A stretch of DNA of 6,368 nucleotides from an uncultured Clostridia bacterium (lineage in GTDB: Bacteria; Bacillota; Clostridia; Oscillospirales; Oscillospiraceae), in assembly GCA_938049125.1 (NCBI GenBank), contig CALICR010000030.1, positions 1 through 6,368 of the forward strand. Direction: 5' to 3'. The notes below the pieces were generated by a model. That model did no database searches. It was not told where the DNA came from and was given only the letters and a program-made list of their open reading frames with translations. Positions within the stretch are counted from its first letter, which is position 1. Every line of letters starts with the position of its first letter. Of the stretch, positions 1-5,833 are shown in pieces. A program made the position numbers and the translations under genes.

Positions 1-447
1 CTCGCCCACATAGCCGGCCTCGGTCAGCGTGGTGGCGTCGGCGATGGCGAAGGGCACATCGAGGATGCGGGCCAGGGTCTGGGCGAAGAGCGTTTTGCCG
101 GAGCCGGTGGGGCCGATCAGCAGGATGTTGCTCTTCTGAAGCTCGACGTCGCCGCCCGATGCGAAGGCGATGCGCTTATAGTGGTTGTACACCGCCACGG
201 ACAGGGCGATCTTCGCCTCGTCCTGGCCGATGATATAGGCGTCCATATACGCCTTGATCTCCTTGGGCGTCGGCAGCTTGTCCAGTCCCGCAAGGCCCGG
301 CTCGCCGGGCAGCATCTCCTCGTGGATGATGCTGGAGCAGAGCTCGACGCACTCGTTGCAGATAAAGACGTTCGGTCCCGCGATGATGCGCTTGACCTGG
401 TCCTGCCGCTTGCCGCAGAAGGAGCATTTGATTTCATTTTTTGCCAC
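1..447 (-). CDS. clpX: ATP-dependent Clp protease ATP-binding subunit ClpX, N-terminal part (cut by window edge)
   Basis: ClpX is the AAA+ unfoldase that recognises tagged proteins and threads them into the ClpP chamber in the cytoplasm. Only the first 149 codons are here; the gene continues past base 1 (the family is about 420 residues). The start is GTG at 447-445, 7 nt after a perfect AGGAGG at 455-460, and the protein begins MAKNEIKCSFCGK. The N-terminal zinc-binding domain shows C8-x2-C11 and C30-x2-C33. The AAA+ domain follows with an IIGQDEAK segment near 72-79, Walker A GPTGSGKT at 112-119, and the ClpX-typical DATTLTEAGYVGE at 137-149 at the edge. The gene lies 14 bp after the clpP stop, so the two are almost certainly co-transcribed. 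Walker B, the sensor motifs and the ClpP-contacting IGF loop fall outside the window. Identification is secure; nothing visible is abnormal. Confidence 0.97.
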   Translation of the reverse strand, partial: MAKNEIKCSFCGKRQDQVKRIIAGPNVFICNECVELCSSIIHEEMLPGEPGLAGLDKLPTPKEIKAYMDAYIIGQDEAKIALSVAVYNHYKRIAFASGGDVELQKSNILLIGPTGSGKTLFAQTLARILDVPFAIADATTLTEAGYVGE

Positions 448-461
448 GTCCGGGCCTCCTC

Positions 462-1043
462 TTACCGCTTGGAGATCACCTTGTCAATGAGGCCGTAGGC
501 CGCGGCCTCGTCGGCGGTCATGAAGTGATCGCGCTCACAGTCCGCCGCCACCTGCTCAAAGGGCTTGCCGGTGTTCTTTGCCAGGATCTCCGTCAGGTGC
601 TTTTTCATGGCAAGGACCCGGGCAGCCTGGATCTCGATGTCCGTGGCCTGGCCCTGGGCGCCGCCGGAGGGCTGATGAATCATGATCTCCGCGTTGGGCA
701 GCGCCATGCGCTTGCCCTTCGTTCCGGCGGAGAGCAGGAAAGCACCCATGCTGGCAGCCATGCCGATGCAGATGGTGGACACGTCGCACTTGATATACTG
801 CATCGTGTCGTAAATCGCCATGCCGGAGGTGATGACGCCGCCGGGGCTGTTGATGTAGAACTGGATGTCCTTGTCCGGGTCCTGAGCCTCCAGATAGAGC
901 AGCTGGGCGACGATCAGGCTGGCCGTGGTGTCGTTGACTTCCTCGGAAAGGAAGATGATCCGGTCATTCAGCAGTCTGGAAAAAATGTCATAGGACCGCT
1001 CTCCGCGGCTGGTCTGTTCTACAACATAGGGTACTAAACTCAT
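462..1043 (-). CDS. clpP: ATP-dependent Clp protease proteolytic subunit ClpP
   Basis: ClpP is the serine peptidase that forms a double-heptamer barrel and degrades substrates delivered by ClpX or ClpC in the cytoplasm. The 193-residue protein is of normal family length. The catalytic triad is visible: Ser98 in GMAASMGAF, His123 in MIHQPSGG and Asp172 in ERDHFM. The oxyanion-loop INSPGG (64-69) and the N-terminal SLVPYVVEQTSRGERSYDI segment, typical of ClpP, are present. The ATG at 1043-1041 follows AAAGGAGA at about 1051-1058, a good ribosome binding site. It sits 149 bp downstream of tig and 14 bp upstream of clpX. No CtsR-type heptad repeat (GGTCAAA) is visible upstream, so the classical Bacillus stress control is not supported here. 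There is no sign of an inactive paralogue. Confidence 0.98.
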   Translation of the reverse strand: MSLVPYVVEQTSRGERSYDIFSRLLNDRIIFLSEEVNDTTASLIVAQLLYLEAQDPDKDIQFYINSPGGVITSGMAIYDTMQYIKCDVSTICIGMAASMGAFLLSAGTKGKRMALPNAEIMIHQPSGGAQGQATDIEIQAARVLAMKKHLTEILAKNTGKPFEQVAADCERDHFMTADEAAAYGLIDKVISKR

Positions 1044-1072
1044 GATACTGTCTCCTTTGCCATTGCGGCCCT

Positions 1073-1091
1073 GCTCCGCCTGAGACGGAGC
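1073..1091 (-). repeat. Small hairpin just upstream of clpP
   Basis: GCTCCG and CGGAGC form a 6-bp stem with a 7-nt loop, directly abutting the GC-rich repeat at 1092-1123. On the transcript its 3' arm carries GGAGC, which could serve as a ribosome binding site for the mini-ORF that runs into the clpP start codon. Confidence 0.4.
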
Positions 1092-1123
1092 GCCCCCGGC
1101 CCGGATGTGCCGCGCCGGGGGGC
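1092..1123 (-). repeat. GC-rich inverted repeat in the clpP leader
   Basis: CCCCCGGC (1093-1100) pairs with GCCGGGGG (1114-1121). One more G-C pair is possible outside a single-base bulge, and the loop is 13 nt. The stem is very stable and entirely G+C. No T-tract follows, so intrinsic termination is unlikely. Confidence 0.45.
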
Positions 1124-1146
1124 ATAGGTGTTCGGTTCAAATTCTC

Positions 1147-1163
1147 GCGCGGTCTGACCGCGC
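1147..1163 (-). repeat. Perfect hairpin downstream of tig
   Basis: GCGCGGT and ACCGCGC form a perfect 7-bp stem with a 3-nt loop, 29 bp after the tig stop codon. In the direction of transcription it is followed by GAGAATTTGAAC, which has only a short T-run. It could be a weak terminator, an attenuator or an mRNA-stabilising hairpin. The structure is certain; its role is not. Confidence 0.45.
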
Positions 1164-1192
1164 TGGTCTATTCTAACCGTCCGGGAGGAAAA

Positions 1193-2512
1193 TTATTCCT
1201 CGGTCTTCGCCTCTTCGGCCGGCGCGCCCGCCTGCTCCGGCGCCACGGGAACGGCGCTGTCGGCGATGAGCTTGACGGCCTTGCGGTAGGCGAGGTCGGA
1301 CTTCATGGAATCCGCGGGCAGGTACTCCTTGACCTTCTCCGGCTCCATCTTATACTGCTCGGCGAGCTTCTGGACCTCGGCCTCGACCTCCTCGTCGGTG
1401 ACCTCGATCTTCTCCTCGTCGACGACCTGAGCGATCAGGACGTTGGCCTTGACGTTGTTCTCGGCCATGGGACGGAAGGAGGCGCGCAGCTTGCTGACAT
1501 CGCCGCCCATCATCTTGAGGTAGTCGTCCATGGACATGCCGTTGCGCTGCATCTGGTAGCCGAACTCCTCGATCTGCTTGTCAAGCTGTTCCTCGATCAT
1601 GCACTCCGGAATCTCCGCGGTCATGTTCTCCACGGCCTTGGCGACGCAGGCGTTCTCAAAGGCGCTCTGGATGCCCTCTTCCTTCTGCTTCAGCTGCTTG
1701 GCGCGGATGTCGGCGCGGAGCTCCTCCAGGGTGTCGAACTCGGAGACGTCCTTGGCAAACTCGTCGTCCTTGGCAGGCAGGAGCTTTTCCTTGACGTCAT
1801 GGATCTTGCACTTGAAGGTGGCCTCCTTGCCGGCCAGCTCCTTTGTGTACTGCTCCGGGAATGTGACGACGACGTCCTTCTCCTCGCCGGCGGTGACGCC
1901 CTCAAGCTGATCCTCGAAGCCGGGGATGAACTGGCCGGAGCCAAGCTCCAGGCTGTGGTTCTCGGCCTTGCCGCCCTCGAAGGGCTTGCCGTCCACGAAG
2001 CCCTCGAAGTCCAGGACCACGGTGTCGCCCTTCTTGGCAGCACGATCCACGGTCTCGATGCGGGCGCTCTGCTCTGCCATGCGGTCGACGTCGGCCTCGA
2101 CCTCTTCGTCGGTCACGGTAGCCTCAGCCTTCGGGACCTCCAGGCCCTTATACTGGCCCAGCTTGACCTCAGGGTACAGCTCGGTGGAGACGGTCAGCAC
2201 AACGCCGCCCTCCTCCGGGGTCTCCATGTCGACGACGCTGGGCTGGCCGACGGCCTTGATCTTCTGGTCCACCACAGCGGCGGTATAGATATCGGGGAAA
2301 ATTTCCTCGACGGCATCTTCATAAAACACGTTCGCGCCATACATGGCCTCGACGATCCTGCGGGGGGCCTTGCCCTTCCGGAAGCCGGGGACCTGAATGT
2401 TCTTCTTGACCTTCAGGTACGCCTTGGTCAGCGCGGTTTCGAACTCGTCCTTGCCGATCTCGACCGTTACCTTGGCCTTGCTGTTTTCTTTTTCTACATT
2501 CTTGACGTTCAT
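1193..2512 (-). CDS. tig: Trigger factor, ribosome-associated chaperone and peptidyl-prolyl isomerase
   Basis: Trigger factor docks on the large ribosomal subunit at the exit tunnel and shields nascent chains. The 439-residue length is normal (about 420-450). Domain order: N-terminal ribosome-binding domain with signature GFRKGKAP at 43-50; FKBP-type isomerase domain at about 160-245 (AKKGDTVVLDFEGFVDGKPFEGG and GSGQFIPGFEDQLEG); and C-terminal helical chaperone arms at about 250-420. The last 19 residues are a low-complexity Ala/Pro/Glu tail ending KTEE, probably disordered. The ATG at 2512-2510 follows AGGAGG (2521-2526) by 8 nt, so the start is well supported. It probably has its own promoter (2578-2606) and leads into clpP and clpX, a conserved folding/proteolysis neighbourhood in Firmicutes. 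Confidence 0.98.
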   Translation of the reverse strand: MNVKNVEKENSKAKVTVEIGKDEFETALTKAYLKVKKNIQVPGFRKGKAPRRIVEAMYGANVFYEDAVEEIFPDIYTAAVVDQKIKAVGQPSVVDMETPEEGGVVLTVSTELYPEVKLGQYKGLEVPKAEATVTDEEVEADVDRMAEQSARIETVDRAAKKGDTVVLDFEGFVDGKPFEGGKAENHSLELGSGQFIPGFEDQLEGVTAGEEKDVVVTFPEQYTKELAGKEATFKCKIHDVKEKLLPAKDDEFAKDVSEFDTLEELRADIRAKQLKQKEEGIQSAFENACVAKAVENMTAEIPECMIEEQLDKQIEEFGYQMQRNGMSMDDYLKMMGGDVSKLRASFRPMAENNVKANVLIAQVVDEEKIEVTDEEVEAEVQKLAEQYKMEPEKVKEYLPADSMKSDLAYRKAVKLIADSAVPVAPEQAGAPAEEAKTEE

Positions 2513-2530
2513 TGCTTATTCCTCCTGTAT

Positions 2531-2560
2531 GGTGAGCCGCGGACGCGGCCGTCCTTCACC
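2531..2560 (-). promoter_or_regulatory. Leader hairpin next to the tig ribosome binding site
   Basis: On the transcript GGTGA pairs with TCACC at the base and GCCGC pairs with GCGGC at the top, around a GTCC loop. One side carries a 6-nt bulge (AGGACG). The 10-bp composite stem ends 4 nt before the AGGAGG of tig. It may affect translation initiation or mRNA stability; this is inferred from position only. Confidence 0.4.
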
Positions 2561-2577
2561 TCATGATTAGCCGTACT

Positions 2578-2606
2578 ATTCTACCAAATATCGCGGAGAA
2601 TTTCTA
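2578..2606 (-). promoter_or_regulatory. Probable sigma-A-type promoter for tig
   Basis: A -10 box TAGAAT (2578-2583, 5 of 6 to consensus) lies 17 bp from a -35-like TAGAAA (2601-2606, 4 of 6). The predicted start near 2571 gives a leader of about 60 nt. The surrounding DNA is AT-rich in an otherwise GC-rich window. This is the only good candidate in the 118-bp gap between the metallophosphoesterase gene and tig. Confidence 0.5.
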
Positions 2607-2630
2607 CTCCTAATTTCTGAATTTTCCCGG

Positions 2631-3320
2631 TTAATCCAACAATTTTACGGGCTTGAAGTTGACATAATCAGCAGCCGTCAACAAAAACTCGGTTCCGTCG
2701 TGCCAGCCGGTCACCGCGAGGCGGTGGCTGTCGCCGTGGAGATGGCCGTAGCAGCAGCGGCGGACGCCGTAGCGCTTGAAGAGCGCCAGGATCTCCGGGC
2801 ACTCGTAGCCGCGGTACCGGGGCGGGTAGTGCAGGAAGCAGTAGATCTCCCGGTCCCCCGCCGCCTTCAGCGACGTCTCCAGCCGCATCAGCTCCCGGCG
2901 GAACACCTTCTCGTCGTGGGCCCCGCTGCGGTCCTCCTCGTAGAACCAGCCCCGGGTGCCGCAGAGCGCGATGTCGCCGTAGAAATGGCAGTTGTTGTGG
3001 AGCAGGCTGAGGTTCAGGAAGCCCTGCTCCGTGCAGAAGCGCTCAAACTTCGCGGCGGTGGTCCACCAGTAGTCGTGGTTGCCCTTGACGATGAGCTTGC
3101 GGCCCGGAATCGCGCTGATGAATTCGAAGTCCGCCCTGGCGGCCTCAAGGCCCAGCGCCCAGCTCAGGTCGCCCAGCAGCACCGTGGTGTCCTCGGGGCC
3201 AATGCAGCCAAGGCCCGCGCGCAGCTTGTCCACATAGCCGACCCAGGCACCTCCGAACACGTCCATGGGCTTGTCGGCGCCGAGGCTCAGATGCAGGTCT
3301 CCGATGGCATAGAGCGCCAT
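2631..3320 (-). CDS. Calcineurin-like metallophosphoesterase, substrate unknown
   Basis: This 229-residue soluble protein carries the full metallophosphoesterase motif set for a two-metal centre: GDLHLS with Asp8 and His10, GDLSW with Asp51, GNHDYWW with Asn81, His82 and Asp83, LHYPP with His164, and GHLHG with His193 and His195. No signal peptide or membrane segment is visible, so it should act in the cytoplasm. The family hydrolyses phosphomono- or diesters, and the sequence does not identify the substrate. The ATG at 3320-3318 follows AAAGGA by about 10 nt. It lies 23 bp after yraN and is probably the last gene of the lepB transcript; no intrinsic terminator is visible behind it. All predicted metal ligands are intact, so it is likely active. 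Confidence 0.9.
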   Translation of the reverse strand: MALYAIGDLHLSLGADKPMDVFGGAWVGYVDKLRAGLGCIGPEDTTVLLGDLSWALGLEAARADFEFISAIPGRKLIVKGNHDYWWTTAAKFERFCTEQGFLNLSLLHNNCHFYGDIALCGTRGWFYEEDRSGAHDEKVFRRELMRLETSLKAAGDREIYCFLHYPPRYRGYECPEILALFKRYGVRRCCYGHLHGDSHRLAVTGWHDGTEFLLTAADYVNFKPVKLLD

Positions 3321-3343
3321 GGCAGCACCGTCCTTTCGCTTGG

Positions 3344-3706
3344 TTAAAATACGTTTTCCCAGTGGACGATCTCCGGCCGCCGGGTGTTCACGCCGTCGGG
3401 CGCATAGACCTCGATGACGTCGAAGCGGGGCTGGAGCGCCGTCTCATGCCCCGCCAGCCACAGCTCCGCCGCCAGATGAAGGCGGGCCTGCTTGCGTGCG
3501 TCCACATACTCCCGGGCCGCGGCGAAGGACGCCGTTTTTCGGGTCTTGACCTCCACGAAGAGAAGAAATTCGCGGCTCTCCGCAATGAGATCGATCTCGC
3601 CGCCGCGGACCGTGAAGTTCTGGGCCACGACGCGGAAGCGCTTCCGTTTGAGATAGGCGGCGGCCTGCGCCTCGCCCCAGGCGCCGAAGAGCGCCTTATT
3701 CTCCAT
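3344..3706 (-). CDS. yraN: YraN family (UPF0102) endonuclease-like protein
   Basis: This is a small protein of the UPF0102/YraN family, whose fold is nuclease-like. Its biological role is not settled, although a DNA-processing role has been proposed. I chose the ATG at 3706-3704, giving 120 residues (MENKALFGAWGEAQAAAYL), which matches family length. An upstream in-frame start at 3805 would add 33 Arg/Ser-rich residues that are simply the rnhB sequence read out of frame. The PD-(D/E)XK-like core is visible: Glu12 in GEAQA, Asp39 in GGEIDLIAE, and Glu52-Val-Lys54 in FVEVKTR. The gene overlaps the 3' end of rnhB by 11 bp and has only a weak ribosome binding site, which suggests coupled translation. 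The rnhB-yraN pairing is common in bacteria. Confidence 0.92.
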   Translation of the reverse strand: MENKALFGAWGEAQAAAYLKRKRFRVVAQNFTVRGGEIDLIAESREFLLFVEVKTRKTASFAAAREYVDARKQARLHLAAELWLAGHETALQPRFDVIEVYAPDGVNTRRPEIVHWENVF

Positions 3707-4301
3707 AGAGCCTGCGCAGGAACGTCCTGCGGTGGATGGGGCAGGGGCCGTACTGCCGGAGCGCATCGTAGTGCGCCCGGGTGCCGTAGCCCTTGTGGAC
3801 CGCAAAGCCGTATTCGGGGTAGCGCTCCGCCATCTCCTCCATGTACCGGTCCCGCGTCACCTTGGCGAGGATCGACGCGGCGGCGATGTTGGCGCTGAGG
3901 CCGTCGCCCCGGATGACCGTCTGCACGGGCACCGGAAAGGGGCGCTCCCGGTTGCCGTCGATGAGGGCCAGGGCCGGGCGCACGGAGAGCTGCTCCATGG
4001 CCCGCTCCATGGCGTTGAACGTCGCCTGGAGGATGTTGATCTCGTCGATCTCCTGCTCCGAGGCCATGGCGATGCCGTAGGACACGGCCTCGGCCACGAT
4101 GACGTCATAGAGAGCGCGGCGCTTTTTATCCGAAAGCTTTTTCGAGTCGTTGAGGCAGGGGATCTCCAGCCCCTCTGGCAGGATGACCGCCGCCGCGCAG
4201 ACCGGCCCCGCCAGCGGGCCGCGGCCCGCCTCGTCCACGCCGCAGACCGGCGCAATGCCCTGGGCGATCAGGCCCCGCTCAATTTCCCAAAGATCCGTCA
4301 T
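3696..4301 (-). CDS. rnhB: Ribonuclease HII
   Basis: RNase HII cuts RNA in RNA-DNA hybrids and starts removal of single ribonucleotides misincorporated into DNA. The 201-residue protein has the standard length of the shorter family members. The acidic active site is present: Asp23 and Glu24 in GVDEAGRGPLAGPV, Asp115 in LIDGN, and Asp133 in RGDGLSANIAAASILAKVTRD. NDSKKLS (51-57) and the GYGTRAH segment near the C-terminus are family hallmarks. The ATG at 4301-4299 follows a strong GGAGGAGG and overlaps the rbgA stop codon as ATGA. The 3' end overlaps yraN by 11 bp. Identification is secure and no key residue is missing. Confidence 0.98.
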   Translation of the reverse strand: MTDLWEIERGLIAQGIAPVCGVDEAGRGPLAGPVCAAAVILPEGLEIPCLNDSKKLSDKKRRALYDVIVAEAVSYGIAMASEQEIDEINILQATFNAMERAMEQLSVRPALALIDGNRERPFPVPVQTVIRGDGLSANIAAASILAKVTRDRYMEEMAERYPEYGFAVHKGYGTRAHYDALRQYGPCPIHRRTFLRRLYGE

Positions 4302-5173
4302 ACCGGCACCTCCTCCGGGCCTTCAAAGGTGAGACGGCCCAGCTTTCCGCTCCGGTACTCCTCCAGGACCACCCGGGCCATGCGCTCCGTATCGATCTCG
4401 CCGCCGCGCAGCAGGAAGCCGCGCTTCCGGCCCGCCGCCTCCAGCAGCGCGTAGCCCGGCGTGTCATCGGGCAGGCCGTCCAGGCGGTAGCGCTCGTCCA
4501 CGGCACTGCGGTAGCGCTCGAAGAGCCGCCGCATCAGGTGGCAGCCCAGGGCCTCGATGTCCAGCACGTCATCCTTGACCGCGCCGGTGTAGGCGATCTT
4601 GACGCCCACGTCGGGGTCGTCGAACTTCGGCCAGAGGATGCCCGGCGTGTCGAGGAGCAGCAGCCCCTGGTCCACGGTCACCCACTGCTTGCCCCGGGTG
4701 ACACCGGGGCGGTTCTCCGCCTTGGCGCCCTTGCGCCCGGAGATCTGGTTGATGAACGTGGACTTGCCCACGTTGGGGATGCCGACGATCATCAGCTTGA
4801 GCGGCCGGCCGGCCTGGCCCTTCTCCGCGTAGCGGCGCAGCTTTTCCGCCAGCAGCGTCCGCACCGCGGGCACGAAGGCCGCCACGCCCTTCCGGGACTT
4901 GCAGTCCGTCTGGATGGCCGTGAGGCCCTGGCTGCGGAAATACTCCAGCCAGCGGGCCGTCATCTGCGGGTCCGCCAGGTCCGCCCGGTTCAGAATGACC
5001 ATCCGCGGCTTGCTGCCGCAGAGGGCCGCAATGTCCGGATTGCGGCTGGAATAGGGGATGCGCGCGTCCAGCAGTTCGCAGACCGCGTCCACCAGCTTCA
5101 GATTTTCCTCCATCATCCGGCGGGTCTTGGTCATATGGCCGGGGTACCACTGGATGTTCATTTGCTCGCTCAT
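4298..5173 (-). CDS. rbgA: Ribosome biogenesis GTPase RbgA (YlqF)
   Basis: RbgA is a circularly permuted GTPase needed for late assembly of the 50S subunit in Firmicutes. The permuted order is clear in this 291-residue protein: G4 NRAD (62-65) comes first, then G1 GIPNVGKST (131-139), G2 in RPGVTRG (Thr159), and G3 DTPG (175-178). The N-terminal IQWYPGHMTKTRRMM is the family signature, with His13 in the PGHM motif. The C-terminal 100 or so residues form the helical ANTAR-like region. G4 reads NRAD rather than the usual NKxD. The ATG at 5173-5171 overlaps the lepB stop as ATGA, and the ribosome binding site is weak, so translation is probably coupled to lepB. A second in-frame ATG lies four codons in. 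The downstream end overlaps rnhB by 4 bp. Confidence 0.97.
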   Translation of the reverse strand: MSEQMNIQWYPGHMTKTRRMMEENLKLVDAVCELLDARIPYSSRNPDIAALCGSKPRMVILNRADLADPQMTARWLEYFRSQGLTAIQTDCKSRKGVAAFVPAVRTLLAEKLRRYAEKGQAGRPLKLMIVGIPNVGKSTFINQISGRKGAKAENRPGVTRGKQWVTVDQGLLLLDTPGILWPKFDDPDVGVKIAYTGAVKDDVLDIEALGCHLMRRLFERYRSAVDERYRLDGLPDDTPGYALLEAAGRKRGFLLRGGEIDTERMARVVLEEYRSGKLGRLTFEGPEEVPV

Positions 5174-5724
5174 GTCACACGTCCGATCCTGCTGAAGGGG
5201 AAGATCCGCAGGATTACCTTTCCGAGAATATTGTCCGTCTCCACGCAGCCGATGGGCGCATAGCGGCTGTCCGAGGAGTGGTTCCGATTGTCGCCCATAA
5301 GGAAGACGCAGCCCTCCGGCACCGTCACCGGGTAGGTAAGGCCGTCGTCAAAGTTCGTCAGCGTCGGCTCGTTGATGTAGGGCTCGTCCTGGACCTCGCC
5401 GTCCACCCGGACCTCGCCGGTGGAGAAGTCGATGTCCACGGTCTGCCCCTCGGTGGCGATGACGCGCTTGACGATGGGACGCGAGGCGTCGAACCCCGGA
5501 ACCGTCGCCACCACCACGTCGCCGGGCCGGTAGCTGCAGCAGAGGAAATTGCTGCGCAGCAGCACGTATTCCCCGTCCTTCAGCGTCGGCGTCATGGAGG
5601 GCCCCGACACGGCCACCAGGCGGATCACAAACACAAACACCAGCGTCACCACGGCCAGGATCCACACGAAGTCGTGGAGCATCGTGAAGATGTCCTTCTC
5701 CAGCCCCCGGTCCTTCCGCTTCAT
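5170..5724 (-). CDS. lepB: Type I signal peptidase
   Basis: LepB cleaves signal peptides from exported proteins on the outer face of the cytoplasmic membrane. With the start at ATG 5724-5722 the protein is 184 residues, the size of Bacillus SipS. It has a charged cytoplasmic N-terminus (MKRKDRGLEKD), one membrane span at about 19-39, then the catalytic domain outside. The Ser/Lys dyad is Ser43 in SGPSMTPTL and Lys86 in IVKRVIA. The GDNRNHSSDSR box is at 144-154. The start follows GGGAGG (5735-5740) by 10 nt. A longer in-frame start, GTG at 5769, is rejected: it has no ribosome binding site and the -10 box of the promoter lies inside that extension. The gene ends in an ATGA overlap with rbgA and opens the five-gene transcript. 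Confidence 0.96.
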   Translation of the reverse strand: MKRKDRGLEKDIFTMLHDFVWILAVVTLVFVFVIRLVAVSGPSMTPTLKDGEYVLLRSNFLCCSYRPGDVVVATVPGFDASRPIVKRVIATEGQTVDIDFSTGEVRVDGEVQDEPYINEPTLTNFDDGLTYPVTVPEGCVFLMGDNRNHSSDSRYAPIGCVETDNILGKVILRIFPFSRIGRVT

Positions 5725-5760
5725 TTCCGCATCGCCTCCCGCCGCATGTCGCTCCCTATG

Positions 5761-5789
5761 ATTATACACGCTTTTCGCCGAAAAGGAAA
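5761..5789 (-). promoter_or_regulatory. Promoter of the lepB-rbgA-rnhB-yraN-phosphoesterase unit
   Basis: A perfect -10 box TATAAT sits at 5761-5766. The -35 position 17 bp away reads TTTCCT (5784-5789), a poor match. Transcription should start near 5754, leaving a leader of about 30 nt before the lepB ATG. It lies immediately behind the rplS terminator, so it separates the ribosomal protein gene from the lepB unit. A weak -35 may mean modest strength or help from an activator. Confidence 0.6.
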
Positions 5790-5790
5790 T

Positions 5791-5820
5791 AAAAAAGGGA
5801 CCCGTACAGGCCCCTTTTTT
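5791..5820 (-). terminator. Intrinsic terminator of rplS
   Basis: The transcript folds into a 12-bp stem, A6-G4-C2 against GG-U-CCC-U6 with one G-U wobble, around a 6-nt loop (TGTACG). The T-tract follows directly and continues into ATTTCC. It starts 13 nt after the rplS stop codon. The flanking A6 and T6 runs make it symmetrical and potentially active in both directions, although no plus-strand gene needs it here. Confidence 0.9.
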
Positions 5821-5833
5821 ATCGAATTCCGGA

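Larger units (their letters stand above)
1044..1192 (-). other. Structured tig-clpP intergenic region
   Basis: This 149-bp gap holds three inverted repeats in tandem (1147-1163, 1092-1123, 1073-1091). None is followed by a proper T-tract on the minus strand, so none is a clear terminator. A TAGAAT at 1170-1175 resembles a -10 box but lacks a matching -35. I see no convincing promoter, which makes read-through from tig the simplest way to express clpP. A 7-codon mini-ORF at 1040-1063 overlaps the clpP start; see the findings. Confidence 0.5.

Noticed and set aside
1123..1125. Minus-strand ATG in the clpP leader opening a longer frame (MPPGAAHPG...)
   Set aside because: No ribosome binding site precedes it and the frame runs out of phase into clpP, so it is probably chance.
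1170..1175. TAGAAT as the -10 of a clpP promoter
   Set aside because: No -35 hexamer with acceptable match lies 16-18 bp upstream, and the box falls beside the tig stop codon.
1044..1192. CtsR or HrcA (CIRCE) operator upstream of clpP
   Set aside because: I looked for GGTCAAA heptads and for TTAGCACTC/GAGTGCTAA and found neither.
1799..2566. 255-codon plus-strand open frame opposite tig
   Set aside because: It lies antisense to a complete, well-conserved trigger factor gene, has leucine/valine/aspartate-rich low-complexity composition typical of complementary-strand reading in GC-rich DNA, and no recognisable domain.
3707..3805. 33-residue N-terminal extension of YraN
   Set aside because: It is rnhB sequence in another frame, Arg/Ser/Thr-rich, and makes the protein longer than its family; the ATG at 3706 gives a normal 120 residues.
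3732..4454. Long plus-strand open frame opposite rnhB and rbgA
   Set aside because: Antisense shadow of two conserved genes, crossing their junction, with no family motif. The same reasoning removes the plus-strand frames at 441-1037, 2700-3347, 3362-3898, 4538-5263 and 5278-5850.
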